Source of the DNA: Trachythela sp. YZ-2020
Taxonomy: Eukaryota; Cnidaria; Anthozoa; Malacalcyonacea; Clavulariidae
Assembly: GCA_016169945.1 (NCBI GenBank)
Contig: JADLSH010000393.1
Span: 8,469,501 to 8,533,500, forward strand
Direction: 5' to 3'
Length of the DNA: 64,000 bases
Part shown: positions 22,765 to 35,284 of the stretch, piece after piece
Layout: the number at the start of each line of letters is the position of its first letter
How positions within the stretch are numbered: position 1 is the first letter of the stretch
Program-made: the position numbers and the translations under genes
The notes under the pieces: generated by a model
What the model was told of the DNA's origin: nothing
Databases searched by the model: none
The model's input: only the letters and a program-made list of their open reading frames with translations

Positions 22765-24151
22765 GTAATCAACTGTATATAGCAATTTTACAATGATAAT
22801 CTTCTCGATACACAAAATATATAACTTTAACGCCATTTTTCTCAAATTACCGAAAATGTCTAATTCACATTATTGCGCGCAGGATATCTAAATAAGTATT
22901 AAAGCTATCTTGATGAAATTTTCAGGGCAAACTCTTTATCCCCTGCTCTAGGAGATGAACTAAAATGATTAGTCTATCTTCAATAGTTTTGAAATAGTAA
23001 CAGGTTACGCGAGTATAGTGCACTGAGCTATATAATACCTGGAGGACCTGACGCTAATGTCAGTCAGGCAGCAAAGTCAGCCAAAAACATGGCGGATTTT
23101 GGCCTTTTCTGACGCCAGAATGACGCCACTGGTTGCTTTTGCTCATGGTAATTACCACTGACCAAGGCTCATTTTGAGCCCGCTACAACTTTTACACCCC
23201 TGGGAATTTTTTTTAGCTTTTTTATATATCACAATTTACAGTGAAATCTGATCTCGTTGTTTTCGACTTTTTTATATATTTTTCAACTTTTGACCATTTG
23301 TTCAAAGATGTTGAAGTCGTACACGTTATTCCAGTCGGTAAAAGACAACAAACAAATATTAAAACCTCGAGAAATGTTGCTGAGGATGGTATTTGAATGG
23401 CTTCATAGGTAAGAGACGAAATTATTTCAGTATATAAAGTTCACATGGTGCGAAAATGGTGGGCAAAACGATAAAATACACTCAATTTGTTAAGAAAACA
23501 GCTTCCTTGTACAGTATAATGCATTATCTTAGCAAGCAGCGACCTGTATATTTCACAATTTGGTTGTAGAAACCAACCAAAATATCGTGCTATAAACTCC
23601 ACATTTTTTATTCACATCATTTTATTATGTTGTGGGTTGCTTGTGTGCATTTATAAAGTAGCATGAAAATTGCTTCTTGTTGCATTATATTTTTCTTCAA
23701 ATATATAATCCCCCAGGGCTGTGGGAATGAAAATACAGAGTGTGCCAAAAACACCCTTCCTACAGAGTGCATTGGACAATTTTTGCAATCAATATATAAT
23801 GTAATATGTTTATCATGACACTAAATTGTATGGTATTTTAGATTGTTCTATATTTTGTAATAGTTTTTTAAAATAAAGAGTTGGGCCATTCTTGAGAGCT
23901 GTATGAAATAATGTATTGAATTAACTGTACACTGACAAGTGAGATTAGATGCCCCATGATATTTCACATTGGGTGAAAAATATTCCCTCTGCCATACATA
24001 CATTGCCAGGTTGCGCTGTTAAATTTAAAACCCTTCCCTTGCATTTCTCCCTTGGAAAGAGGCATCACAAAATATTGATGGTATTTTATTTCATTTAAAA
24101 CTGTACATTATAGGTAAAAATGTAATTAACAATATTTATAATAATTTTAAT

Positions 24152-24336
24152 TAGTAAAATTACATAGGTGATTATCGAAAATTCTCAACGCTGATTGGTT
24201 GCGCTACCTCGGATTAATACGCGATAATCACCTAAAGCGTTTTTAAGCCGCTTTTATTGTAAATATTCAATTAAAATATTTTTGAAATGTGCATTTATTA
24301 TTTTTTTTCCAAACAATCACCTATGTAATTTTACTA
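24152..24336. mobile_element. Nested MITE with 22-bp TIRs
   Basis: TAGTAAAATTACATAGGTGATT at the left end is inverted at 24315-24336. The element sits inside the THAP-bearing element. Flanking sequence on both sides (about 24100-24150 and 24358-24413) shares ACTGTACATTATAGGT and CAATATTTATAATAATTTTAA, so a larger local duplication accompanies it. Confidence 0.7.
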
Positions 24337-24519
24337 AAACAATTATTGTGAATAAAAAACTGTACATTATAGGTTGTTATTCACCGATATTCACAATATT
24401 TATAATAATTTTAAATATATTCAGTTATGGGGATTTGTAAATGTCAATTTTAACCCTCCCTTGAGACAATGGGAAATGAGATGGGAATATGTAATATAAT
24501 GGTAATCCTCCAAAAAGAA

Positions 24520-24790
24520 TGAAAGCATGGGGGGGGGGGGGAGAACATCTAAAAAAAAAATTCGGAAACTATTACCTTTACCGTCTCTTTTCAAGTACAA
24601 AAACCTGCATATTTATCATATAAACCAGTATTTTTATCAAAAAAATCACATATAACACACCGAAACTTACATTATTTTTTTTTTGGGGGGGGGGTGTACA
24701 ATTGTGCCAGGGGGGCACAAATATTCGCCAGGGAGGCCGTGCCCCCCCCGGCCCCTCCCAGCTACGGGCCTGCAACACAGTGTTTTTCAG
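24520..24790. repeat. Poly-G/C-rich repeat remnant
   Basis: Contains a G(12)-type homopolymer near 24530, GGGGGGGGG near 24685, and a GCCCCCCCCGGCCCCTCCCA block followed by GCTACGGGCCTGCA. Similar G/C-run blocks occur near 36.2-36.5, 57.3 and 60.4 kb. The minus-strand frame through it is not a gene. Confidence 0.5.
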
Positions 24791-25220
24791 TGGTTCAACA
24801 GTGGCACTGAGACACTTTCGTAAGGAGTGGGGGAACATAGGTTGCTACCATATTACCACCCATTTGGTGCTCCAAATCTAAGTTATTCAAAACAATTTTG
24901 CGTTAAATTTGATTATTTCGTATTTCATTGAAACAAATACTAATCATAATTTATTGATTTGCAACATATTTTAAGATTTTGCTTTTGTATTATTAATTTG
25001 ATGTGGTTTGTTCTTCAATGGAATAGTGCAACATTATGCAATTACTAAAACCAATTTACCCAACAAAGACTAACCTGGGAGACTCTTTTTGTAAGTGTAC
25101 AATATTGTGTCTAACCCAAACTGGAACTGACTAATACATTTATGACAAGCCTATGAAAACATGAGAATTAAGAAAAAATTGAACCAGGTTAAAGTTAACA
25201 TGTACAGTATATACAGTAAG

Positions 25221-25363
25221 TTAGCTTTGGTTGGGTAAACTGGTTGTTACAGTACAATTCGAACAGTTATTCAATATGGTACTTAAGCCAGGCCTGCTGT
25301 GCTTCTTCAATCTACATTGCTTAGCAATGTGGCCTGGCTTACCACACTTGAAGCATTTTCTTC
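25221..25363 (-). CDS. Terminal exon with a CCHC zinc knuckle, within the THAP element
   Basis: After an acceptor (TTTTGTAG) the minus strand encodes RKCFKCGKPGHIAKQCRLKK and runs to a stop at 25221-25223. CFKCGKPGHIAKQC is a textbook CX2CX4HX4C zinc knuckle, a nucleic-acid-binding motif typical of gag proteins and some transposase-associated proteins. The frame requires a 1-nt overhang from the previous exon, whereas the THAP exon ends in phase 0. Either an intermediate exon exists or the two are not spliced directly together. Confidence 0.5.
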
Positions 25364-25875
25364 CTACAAAACAAATAGAGTTGAACTGTATTAAATAACC
25401 GTTTTTGACTTATTAATTTCAATAATTCTATCTGGAGGTCTGTGAATAATTAGTGGCCGATCAAAAGGCGATCATGGCCGACTAACACATGGGCTGGTCG
25501 GACATAATGTCCGACCAAGTTTTCAGAATTATATTGAACTCTGCTTGCACATAATTAAGACACACGTCAATAAGCCTTCAATTATGCATGTTCACAACTG
25601 AGTCAACGCCTGACAACCCCCTAAAATGGATATGCTGACACATGAGAGCTATATGAGAGAAGCATGGTTTGCGGACTTCTCCTTTAGAACTGTCAAATAT
25701 TATTTGAAGAACTCTTAAAAATAGACAGCAATGAATTGCTATCTGTATAGTTTCTATTGGAAACCCTGCCCCTATATGGCACTGATGCCACTTTCCTTAC
25801 ACAATAGCAACTTCCAGTACAAAATTCTATATAATATATGGTAATGAATTGGTTAACCATTAGCTTACAATGCAC

Positions 25876-26096
25876 CCAACGTTAGTATTTTACTCTGTCT
25901 AATGAGTAATACCAGATAATTTTACTTGTCCGAGGTTAGGGTACTGCCAGTTAATGGGCATAACAAAACTACCTGCCAGTGTCTCTTGTTGACCCATTAG
26001 CTGGCAACTGAGCCCAGATGCAACCAACTTTAGTATTTTACTCTGTCTAATGCCATTTTACTCATCAGTGGTAGGGTACTGCCAGTTAATGCATGG
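25876..26096. repeat. Two-copy direct repeat within the THAP element
   Basis: TAGTATTTTACTCTGTCTAATG and GGGTACTGCCAGTTAATG occur in order twice, at about 25883-25958 and 26031-26092. It lies in the interval between the THAP and zinc-knuckle exons. Confidence 0.65.
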
Positions 26097-26133
26097 CTTA
26101 AAGATGGTGGATAACACTAACAGAGGTGCATAC

Positions 26134-26848
26134 CTGAGCATTGGGAAATATTGTTGGGACAGCACCAGGCTTCACTCTTTCTCTATGCTCCTTTATCATG
26201 TCCAAGCTAAAATGCTCTGAACAAAGACGACTTCCTTTTGTTGGCACAAACTCAACTGGTGCATACTTGCTCACATTCTCGACCCATTTCACGTGAATCT
26301 CGGGGAATTTTTGGGCATCAGGAAAGCTGTAATGCATTTTATAGATAATAATTTACAATATTATCAATTAAGTGTTTATCAATATAAAAGGACAGAAAAT
26401 AAAACGAAAATAGCTATATTATATATTGTTATTTAGTTATAATTGTTGTTGTTGTATAATATTCACAATATTTAAACAGTTTTCGTTTAAGTTGTGTTGT
26501 CAAAAACTGAAACTTCCTAAATATACTCCTTGAAAATTGTTAAATATGCACAAAACCCTGGGCTATTGCTGGAGTATCAATACATCCGGACATCCCGAAA
26601 CGTTTTCATGACTGACTGACACGTTATGCAAATTATTTCTCGGTTTGCACATCAAGCTGGGTCTTCAATTTATATAAAGGACTGCAGAATAAAATACTAC
26701 GTACAGCGTAAAATGATAAAAAACTGCCTCAGCAGCCAAAACTTTTACGAAACACAAAATTAAAAAGATTTATGCATTCTTACCGGTGAGAGGAAATATT
26801 TTTCTTTGAAAAAGAATTGTGGCATCCATATGCGACGCAGAATGGCAT
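26134..26848 (-). CDS. THAP zinc-finger domain in two exons
   Basis: Exon 1 (26848-26784) starts at ATG and encodes MPFCVAYGCHNSFSKKNISS. It joins exon 2 (26326-26134, acceptor TTACAG, donor GTATGC) at phase 2, giving RFPDAQKFPEIHVKWVEN, SRLCSEHF and GAVPTIFPNAQ. This is a complete C2CH THAP domain: CX4C, the conserved Pro-Asp, Trp, CX2H, Phe and the AVPTIF motif. THAP domains bind DNA and serve as the DNA-binding module of P-like transposases and of domesticated regulators. No stop codon interrupts either exon and both splice sites are canonical, unlike the other transposon genes here. The remainder of the protein is unclear. Confidence 0.75.
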
Positions 26849-27040
26849 TTTTTTATCGTTGTTGAAGACGACTGAAGTTGTTTGACAAAAAGTATAAAAC
26901 AACTGGCAAGGCGGGAACTTTTGAAAAACAAGGGGGGTGAAATTGTCCGTTTTAGATTAGGATCGCGGTTGGTCAGTGGTAATTACCATGGGCAAAAGGA
27001 ACTAGTGGCGTCATTCTGGCATAAGCAAAGGCCAAAATCC

Positions 27041-30000
27041 TTTTGATATATATGCACGATGTGAAAGTAACGACAAACTATTACAAATAAGTTCATTGTA
27101 GTTGGCTCTGCAAGAAATAGAGTATGAAAAGAAATACAAAACGGCCCTGTCGTTGTTTGAAATTTTAAAATTTACCGACCAAGTTACTTTCAAATTCTAC
27201 GTTTTAACTGACGAAGGTCAATTTACCGATATTGTTTTAAATAGTTGGGTTGTATCACCCGCTACACCCCCCCGCTCGGTACGCCACTGTCTAAACGTCT
27301 TTGTAAGTTACTGTAGGATAGTGACTTATTAAATCTGTTTTCAAGAGTTACTGAAGTGTTTCTGTTCAATAATTGTAAGTGAAACTGTTAACAATTTGAC
27401 ATTTATTTCACCAATTATTGAGGGGGGGGGGGGAGGGAGGGAGGCGGTTTTACGATCTTGATATATTTTAACATACAGGTATAACATAAATTTTCTCATA
27501 ACTCATAAATTTTTAATCTTTTTATCTTAACAAATGTGTACGTGTAAGCTTAATTTATTTCACGTTGTCTATAGCTAGTCAAATATTGTTGTAAATAGGA
27601 GCGATTGGGATATGTAAGGACCTTAATGATATGAAGAAAGCAACTGTTGAAAGGTCAGGCAGTAGAGAGAAGGCAATAAGCCAGGGAACTATTTGGTGAA
27701 ACGAAAACCGGCCAGAAGAAAATGCCAATCAGGAAAGGAGTCTTAAGATCTGGAGAAACATTTCAAAATATTGCCATTTTTTGTTAAATATCAATTTTTC
27801 TTATTCATAATCCCTAAATTACACACCAGGTCCATGACTAAATGAGAAATCTATCAAAAACCCAGCACAAATTAGTATAAGGACACATAGCGCACATAAA
27901 TGCTACAGAACTTTGAACCCCTCCACCACTCTCCATTTCAGCTATCATGATAGCGTGGACAAAAACGAACCATCGGAAACAGCACCTGACGTTAACAAGA
28001 GGCCTATGCACTGTGCCCGATCCGAGATCCACGCGCAAAACCTTCGGCATATGTACAAAGGGTAAGCACAACTTCGCTCTCCAAGGGTAAGCACAACCTT
28101 GCCTGTTCCACACCACCGTTCAGTCCACCTGCGATATCCCGTGTCTCTTCAACACACGTGCTCGACGCTATTGTTAAATACATTCAGGCATTTCAAGAGC
28201 AGCGGAATCTGACCGATCCTCTACCGTATTCATGGCGCGTGCAACCGACGCTCGAGTATTCGGTGAACAGAATTCCGAAAGAAGCTATCCATTTCTATGG
28301 ATGACAGCTCGGATGAGCTTAAGTCGCTCAGGACACACGACAATTACATACGAATACGCGTTTACCGACGCACCTATACAGTGACGCATTGTGTACGTAT
28401 TTTCAAAGAAACGGACTCCACGTCCACTAGAAAGAGTCAATTACTAACGAGACATATTGGCATAGAATCTCCACGTGCTACCCGAGCTATAATCCATCAG
28501 GAAGATGAAATTGTTGTTGGATAACTAGGTGCACGACGAATACAAGGATTGTATCGGCGTTCAAAGAAGAGAGGGGCTTGAAAGTTGATCAATCACAATA
28601 ACATCTCTTACTCAGGCTAATATTGAATGCTGCCTACACCTACTTTGTAGACGTGTTTTCAGAGAAACATGCTAACCCATGCAGTGTTCTTGGTGAGGAT
28701 CAACGGTGAGGATGTAAAATATTTTATCCAACTTGCCCAGATCGAAAGTGGTCAAAAACAGTTAAGTTACACCACTGTATTTATGTGCAGCAAGTCCTGA
28801 TTTCTCATGGGCTAAGTCGATGAATATATGAATTATTGCAAAACGCAAGAATGAAGAGATATTGCAAACAAAGAAATGGATGACCTAAATGAATTCAATC
28901 AGGACTTAACAAAATTTCGTAAGCAATGAATTTCAAGAGATCAAAGTAATTGTAAATGACCAAAAGCTGTTGTGATTACCAGGTCACAAGTTTGTAAATG
29001 TAATGTATATTGACTTATTGTTATTTGTTATGTAAGGTACTGATGTTAAAGATGTGACAAAGCTTATATAATTTCTCTGCTTTTTTGTCACACAGCTAAG
29101 TCGACAATCCTGGTAAAAGTCAACAAGTGAAAAAAGTTAATGTCTTTGACATACCTGTATGAAATGATAATTCTGTTTGCTGTATAAAATGACGACGTCT
29201 GAAGCAACTTCAATAGAAGTTTCTCTTGCATGAATCTCAAATACAACAATTTGCATGTGGTCGCTAATACCATAATTAATGGTAGACGGACTATACGTGC
29301 ATGCACAAGTGAAGGAAACAAATTACGACATAAACATTGAGTAACAACAAGTTTTAAATGTTTTGTTGACAAAAGGGTTGACTTGATTGTTGAAGTATAC
29401 AATCACCAAGAAAAGCATAATCAGTCTTTTTGTTTGACATACTTGTCTTCTTTGATATACCAAATGCAAATTAAGTAAAATTTGAAAAATATATCTTTCA
29501 CATGGTAACATGCCATTTTAACATTCACTTAAATTTCACGTTTTTGGAACAGAAAAACATGGCATTTTCCTGAAATTAGGCATAATTCCTATCCTCTACA
29601 TTTCGGTCACATTGCTTAACAAATACTTCCTTGTACATTTTCTAACTCCAGTTTCCACCTACCTTCCGTTCTTCTTTCAGTTTCCTGAACTCTTCCTGAG
29701 TCTCCTTTTTCATGCAACTCGAGACTTGCACCTTGTCATCATTCCTGTTCCTTTAATTAACACTGTCAATTTAGAAATTTACAATCAGTTTCTGTAAAGG
29801 ACACTCAAACAAACACTTAATACTACTTAATATTGATAATGACGTAGCTACTGTACAGCTTAGCACAGTGAATGAACTACATGCAAGTTCATGTTCAATA
29901 TGTGTAAATATAGTGCTCATAAATTGTCCTATTTACCTATATTCTTTGTCAGTAGGGATAATTCTGCATTGAACATATCTTTTTGGCTTTACTCATAGTT

Positions 30001-31680
30001 AGAGAGGGCCATAGCCCATAAGAAAATGATAGATCTATTTTAGATCTTTGAAAGGTCTTGAGTACAGACCTAGAAAATTTGTTATTCCGGTATTCTTTAC
30101 AACGTTTTAGGATATATTTTTACGAGCCCAAACCAACTTAATTCACATGTTGAAAATATGCCCTTGACAGATTTTTGCATTGGTATTTTGGATTAACTGC
30201 ATTGAAATCAACCAATGACGGTCAAGTAACATTTTCTTATATTTAGCAATCATGTAACAATACATTATATAATTCCGCCAATTTCTGGTAGTTCGATCCG
30301 CTGGTCATTACTCTGCCGACATGCCAACTACTGTAATTTGCATTTAATTTAGCAAAATGATGTATTGGCAGTTCTTTGCATAGGCAAGACAAGTGACATA
30401 TGTTGGATACACCTGTCACACCCAAAATACTCAAATTAACTCTTTGGCTTTTACAACGTACAAAGCATGTTTACCCCTGTTTGGCTCTTGAAATTATTTC
30501 AAGTCAAAATATATCATATACAGTCACCTAGTTTTTAACTATATAAATAATAAGTTAATTTTAAAGTCGGTTTCACGAAACCGAAGCCATGTTGTAAGCA
30601 GGCAAGCACACAATGGTATATCCAGCATCAGGAAATTATATTAATCTCACTCATCCCAAATACTGGACAATTATGATGGGCACAAAATTTACCTCTTACA
30701 AATTTAGGATGGGCACAAAATATACCTCTTACCAGACACTTTGGGAGGAACAAGTAACCTGTGGCAAGAAGATCTCCACTAGACTAAGATATTACTACTA
30801 GACTGAGCCTTAAATCAACTGAACTTAATATAACTGGAATGTTACCTCGTGTTATCTCAACAACATTCATTTGATTTTTGCTCACTTCCTGAAGTTGTCT
30901 TGCAAGGAAATTGTTTGACAACAAGGTTGGCTTCAAACAATAGTACAGTTTCTATAACAGTAGCATATTCCAGTTGTATTCAGCTCAATGTCCTCTGCAA
31001 CCAATACAAGTTAATTAAATATATGGAATTGGAAGCTATCTCAGTTGTGCATATACGTGCATCAGAGAGAGAGCCATGATATAATCAGTAACATGTGCAA
31101 CCAAATTGTTTGTGTTGGTGTTTTTGGCTGCTGAAACAAACTGGGACCTTGACCAACTCTTACACTCAATAGCAAGCTTAAGATCTACAATGCCAACGAC
31201 GCGGCCCTTCTAACAATGAAGTTTTTCGCTTGTAATAAAGCAATGGAAAAACTTGTAGTCCCAAGAGAACTTGTAGTCGTCGTCTCTGTCTTGTTAATGA
31301 CACCAACTAGAGCATTTTTAAGTCCTCAGGACGACGGCAAGTCAGAAGGATGAATAGCTGCATTTCGCGTTTGTTTTTACAGCCTGCATTGTAGTCGATA
31401 ACTGCAGTTGAAACGTTTTAAAAGTTATGAATAAAAAGCTGTGAGCTAAAACAAGAACGTTGTTCAATCACTGTCTCTTTATATTCACATATTTATATGG
31501 CGTTGTCGACTGCTGCGTCGTCGAAGATCTTAAGCTCGCTATTAACTCGATTGAGCATGCTAAACCATGGGTTAATTATGCCGAGAAAAAATATATTATA
31601 CACTGATGTCGAGAAAAATCTTGATATTTACCCATGCACCATATACTGGCATCACCCCAATCATATATACCAAACTTGCA
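27041..31680. other. Gene-poor interval; one short coding-like remnant
   Basis: Nearly all sequence lacks coding signal. At about 28155-28307 on the plus strand a short frame encodes LDAIVKYIQAFQEQRNLTDP then LPYSWRVQPTLEYSVNRIPK before a stop. It looks protein-like but I cannot name it. A poly-G run lies at 27421-27445. Two copies of GATGGGCACAAAATWTACCT occur at 30676-30735. Confidence 0.4.
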
Positions 31681-31687
31681 GTTAATG

Positions 31688-31765
31688 CTCAACAACTGGA
31701 CTCAGTTGGTTAATAGAGCGCTGCAGGAATCACAGGGCTGCAGGTTCAATTCCTGCCAGAGGGCC
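31688..31765 (+). mobile_element. tRNA-derived SINE head
   Basis: ACTCAGTTGGTTAATAGAGC (A-box-like) is followed by GCTGCAGGAATCACAGGGC and the B box GGTTCAATTCC, then CTGCCAGAGGGCC. The spacing fits a tRNA-like head but stem complementarity is imperfect. It has the same family signature as the minus-strand fragment at 20.3 kb. Confidence 0.55.
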
Positions 31766-31946
31766 TTAGAAATGTATATAAATTTCTGTTCGAGTATTCC
31801 ATCTACTAACACCTTCTACTACATTTTAAAAACTATAATTATACACAATGTCAAGTATTGTATATCAATTTTAATTTCAAGATGTCATGACATCGTGGCT
31901 CATGGCCACTATGGCCAATGGCAAAGGCCATTACCAGTGAACTTAA

Positions 31947-33640
31947 AGTGCACCTCACCCCAAAAATTTTTTTGGCTATATCAAATCTTGGCATCATTTC
32001 TAGTGTATCCGTGAAAATTTTAATTCATTTGGTCAAATCGTTCGATTTTTATGGCAGTTTAAAGTTGGCAGAAAGCACTTTTTGATGGTCCTTGGCCGTC
32101 GTTACGAGGAGTCTGGAACGAGTAAATTTCGTGACGTCACGCAAGGGACTCGTCAAAATAAACTTTCGGCCCACATGCAAATTCCATGTATACTGTCGGC
32201 CATCTACATATGATATATCAGACCTACAAGCACGAAACTGTACGTAAAATGTTTCTCTTGATCAGAGGTTTCGATCTGTGCATCTTACATGCATAGCCAT
32301 AGAACGTGTGTAGTTCTCAAGAAAATGTGCACGAAAATCGATGTATGTTTCCCCAGGATTATGTATTTTTAGAAGTTTAGTGCCGTTGAATTTTAGTACA
32401 CTTTGCCTGTGGGCGAATACCTCATAAATAATGAACTACGAACTTGAAATAACCAATAGCTATCCCGTCATAAAGAGGGCTTTATTTTCATGTATGATAT
32501 GTCTATATAGCTTGTGTATTTCCATTCAAACATTACTACAAATTTTGTATGTTTTCAGCTTTCAAGCGCAGGACTTTAAAGAACGGATACCGGTTTAAAG
32601 AGATATACAACCGATCTATTTGCCCGTATAACTTTGTAACTTTTTAATCTACAACCTTGAAACAACTATGAGCGTGTTCGTCATGCCTACAGCTTTCTAT
32701 ATCCATGCATAAAACATGTGTTTATCAACAAAATAGCTTTAAATATATTTTACTAAGTTCATTTCGCGCCGCGGTCACATTGGCGCTGCGAAAGACTTGT
32801 GAGTAATATTCCATTTGGATATCGCTTCATAAGTGACATAACTCAGCCAATATCAGACCTACAAGCACGAAACTGTACGTAAAATGTTTCTCTTGAACAG
32901 AGCTTTCGATCTACGCATCTTAGATGTATGAAACGTATGTAGTTCTCAAGGAAATGTGCACGAAAATCGATGTATGTTTCGCGGGTCAAACGACGAAAAT
33001 ATATCGTGTGTACTAATTGTGCTGTAGTAGGGGTAAACTTTTTTGACGCGCCTGAAGTCAATAATCAAGATATATTCTCATGCTTCATACCAAAAGATAG
33101 CCCAGAAAAAGGCGATTTTTTGGTATATATATAGCAGTGACCTATATCGTGTAAACAAGTTGTAGTTTTAGATGCCTACACGCGTGCGAAGTTGGATTTT
33201 CAACGTACTCGAACTAAATAATACAGTCTTACAGATATAGCTTAATGCGGCATATTGTTAGATAGCTCTTCTAAAGCTGATTCTATCCATATATAGCAAT
33301 TATATATATCCTGTGTGCTAGTCTGTTCATGGTTAGACATGATAGCCAGAAAAAAACAGTATAAACTTCGATTGATTCAAGGCAAGCAAAGCCGAAATGG
33401 CGAACTGAATACAAGCCGATCAAAGCTAAATGCCGACTACCTTGCGTGACGTCAGAAAATGGGCTAGACCCAGGCTCTTTGTGGGTATGAAATACGACGG
33501 CCAAGGACCATCGAAAGCTAAGTTCAAAACGCCATAAAAATCGAACGATTTGACCAAATTAAAAAAAAATTTCACGGATATACTAGAAATTATCCCAAGA
33601 TTTGATAAAGCCAAAAAAAAAATTTGAGGTGAGGTGCACT
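31947..33640. mobile_element. 1.7-kb non-autonomous DNA transposon, TTAA target site, about 150-bp TIRs
   Basis: The ends AGTGCACCTCACC / GGTGAGGTGCACT are flanked by TTAA on both sides (31943-31946 and 33641-33644). Inverted similarity extends about 150 bp inward through TCAAATCTTGG, GGTCAAATCGTTCGATTTTT and GGTCCTTGGCCGTCG. TTAA targets are used by piggyBac and Kolobok elements, and long TIRs favour Kolobok-like, but no transposase is present. An internal direct repeat of about 135 bp (32219-32360 and 32852-32990, CAGACCTACAAGCACGAAAC) accounts for much of the interior. Confidence 0.8.
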
Positions 33641-33698
33641 TTAATGTTAGAACATTACTTATAAATAAAGCAGCCATGTTGAAATTTCATGTTTTAAT

Positions 33699-35278
33699 CC
33701 CGGCGTGTGCAATCGATGAAAATCGATGATCGGAAAGCCAATCGATCAATCGATATCAATCAATACCAATTAATTAATTGATATCGATTGGTATTTGCCA
33801 ATCGATGACCAATCGATAGTCACAAAATTCAGCCCGTTTGTCAATCGATATTCATCGATTGGTATCGATTTCATCGATTTTTTAAATTCCCGGTCTAGCT
33901 GATATTGTGTAAATGACAAATCTGCCTGTGCGGCTGTGGCTAATAAGGCAAATTTGGTAATGTCAATCTCACCCACGCAAACAGTGTGCACTATTAAAAT
34001 GCTCCGTTTGTATCTATCTTTATGTCAATTGAAAAAGGAAAAACCAACATGAAATTAACAAACGACTTAGAGAACTTAAGAATTTATAGAAGAACTGACA
34101 ACAAAAAGATAAAGGTTTATAAATTATATAAGCTTCACCAAATTAAAGATGGCGAGACAATAGTGGTGACAGCTAATATCCTGTTATGTTTATCGCGGTC
34201 AATATCACACAGTTTGCAATCTTAAACTTTTAAGGAGATACACAACTGACAACTTAACCAGATAGCGTACATACAACAACCATGACCATGTCAGAAAAAG
34301 TCAAGACGTACAATTAGTTATTCGCAACGTTGTTGTGAAAGGATATCATGAATGTACCTTTGCAGTTAAAGTTGGTGAAAATCGTGTAAATCTACACCTT
34401 ACCAAATTAATAGCGAGAATGTGTATAGCACTTACATAATATAAGTATGGATATCGTTTTACATCCACTTTGGCTGCTTCTTAAACTTAAAATTGCTTTC
34501 ATATTAAAGCGAGCATGTATATATGTTCATTGGTCTTCGGCATAACATTGTGGAAATATCATGAAAATAAAATAACTTTTACTAGGAATATTTTGTTCTG
34601 GACATTGATGTTGTCCAACGATTGTATACAGGCTAACTGTATTAATTCATGCGAAAAATATTAACAGAAATAGATTTAACAGAAAGTTGAATAAGGTGGT
34701 ATACAGAAGGTTGTCTGGCAGCCGAAACGATGTTTGAATATTGATGTGGTCTAACCGTGTCTGTCTAACGGTGTTAAACAGACAAACCTTTGGCCTTTGC
34801 TCACAGTGTTAGATCTCTTCTAGCTTATCTGCCTTATCACCCGCGGCATGAGGGGTAGCACACAAATACTATAATAGTAATACATTTGTATTTTGATTCC
34901 TTCGTTCTCTACACGGTTCAATTAAGTCTTGATCGTACAATGAATTGAGCAGCCAAATTTCTTGTGATTAGAAGCGGTTTGATTGCCAATTCATTTCCCA
35001 CTAAATTAACATTAAATATTGAATTATTGAATTTTATGAGAGTGAATCGATACCAATCGAACACTGTTAGTTCATCGATTGTTATTGATAATCAATACCA
35101 ATCGAACGCAATTAGTCTATTGATTGCTATTGATAATCGATACCAATCAATAAGGTCACAAAAACCTTCACCATCGATTGTTCATCGATTTTCAATATCA
35201 ATCGATTAATTGATATCGATTGATATTAATTGATATCGATTTTATCGATTATCGATTTCATCGATTGCACACGCCGGG
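33699..35278. mobile_element. 1.6-kb non-autonomous element with ATCGAT-rich subterminal arrays and TTTAAT target duplication
   Basis: CCCGGCGTGTGCAATCGATG at the left end is inverted at the right end (ATCGATTGCACACGCCGGG-type, with small differences). Identical TTTAAT hexamers flank it (33693-33698 and 35279-35284). Roughly 200 bp at each end are dense in ATCGAT, CAATCGATA and AATCAATACCAATCGA motifs in both orientations, like clustered transposase-binding sites. The interior (about 33890-35040) has no domain-bearing frame. A 6-bp duplication does not point clearly to a known superfamily. Confidence 0.8.
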
Positions 35279-35284
35279 TTTAAT

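Larger units (their letters stand above)
23094..27040. mobile_element. 3.9-kb DNA element with 72-bp TIRs carrying THAP and zinc-knuckle exons
   Basis: The left arm (23094-23165, GGATTTTGGCC ... GGTAATTACCACTGACCAA) is inverted at the right end (26969-27040), about 85-90% identical over 72 bp, with core CCAGAATGACGCCACT shared. A clear target duplication was not seen. The interior holds minus-strand THAP exons, a zinc-knuckle exon, a nested MITE and C-rich repeat sequence. No full transposase frame is present, so it is either non-autonomous or its catalytic exons have decayed. Confidence 0.7.
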
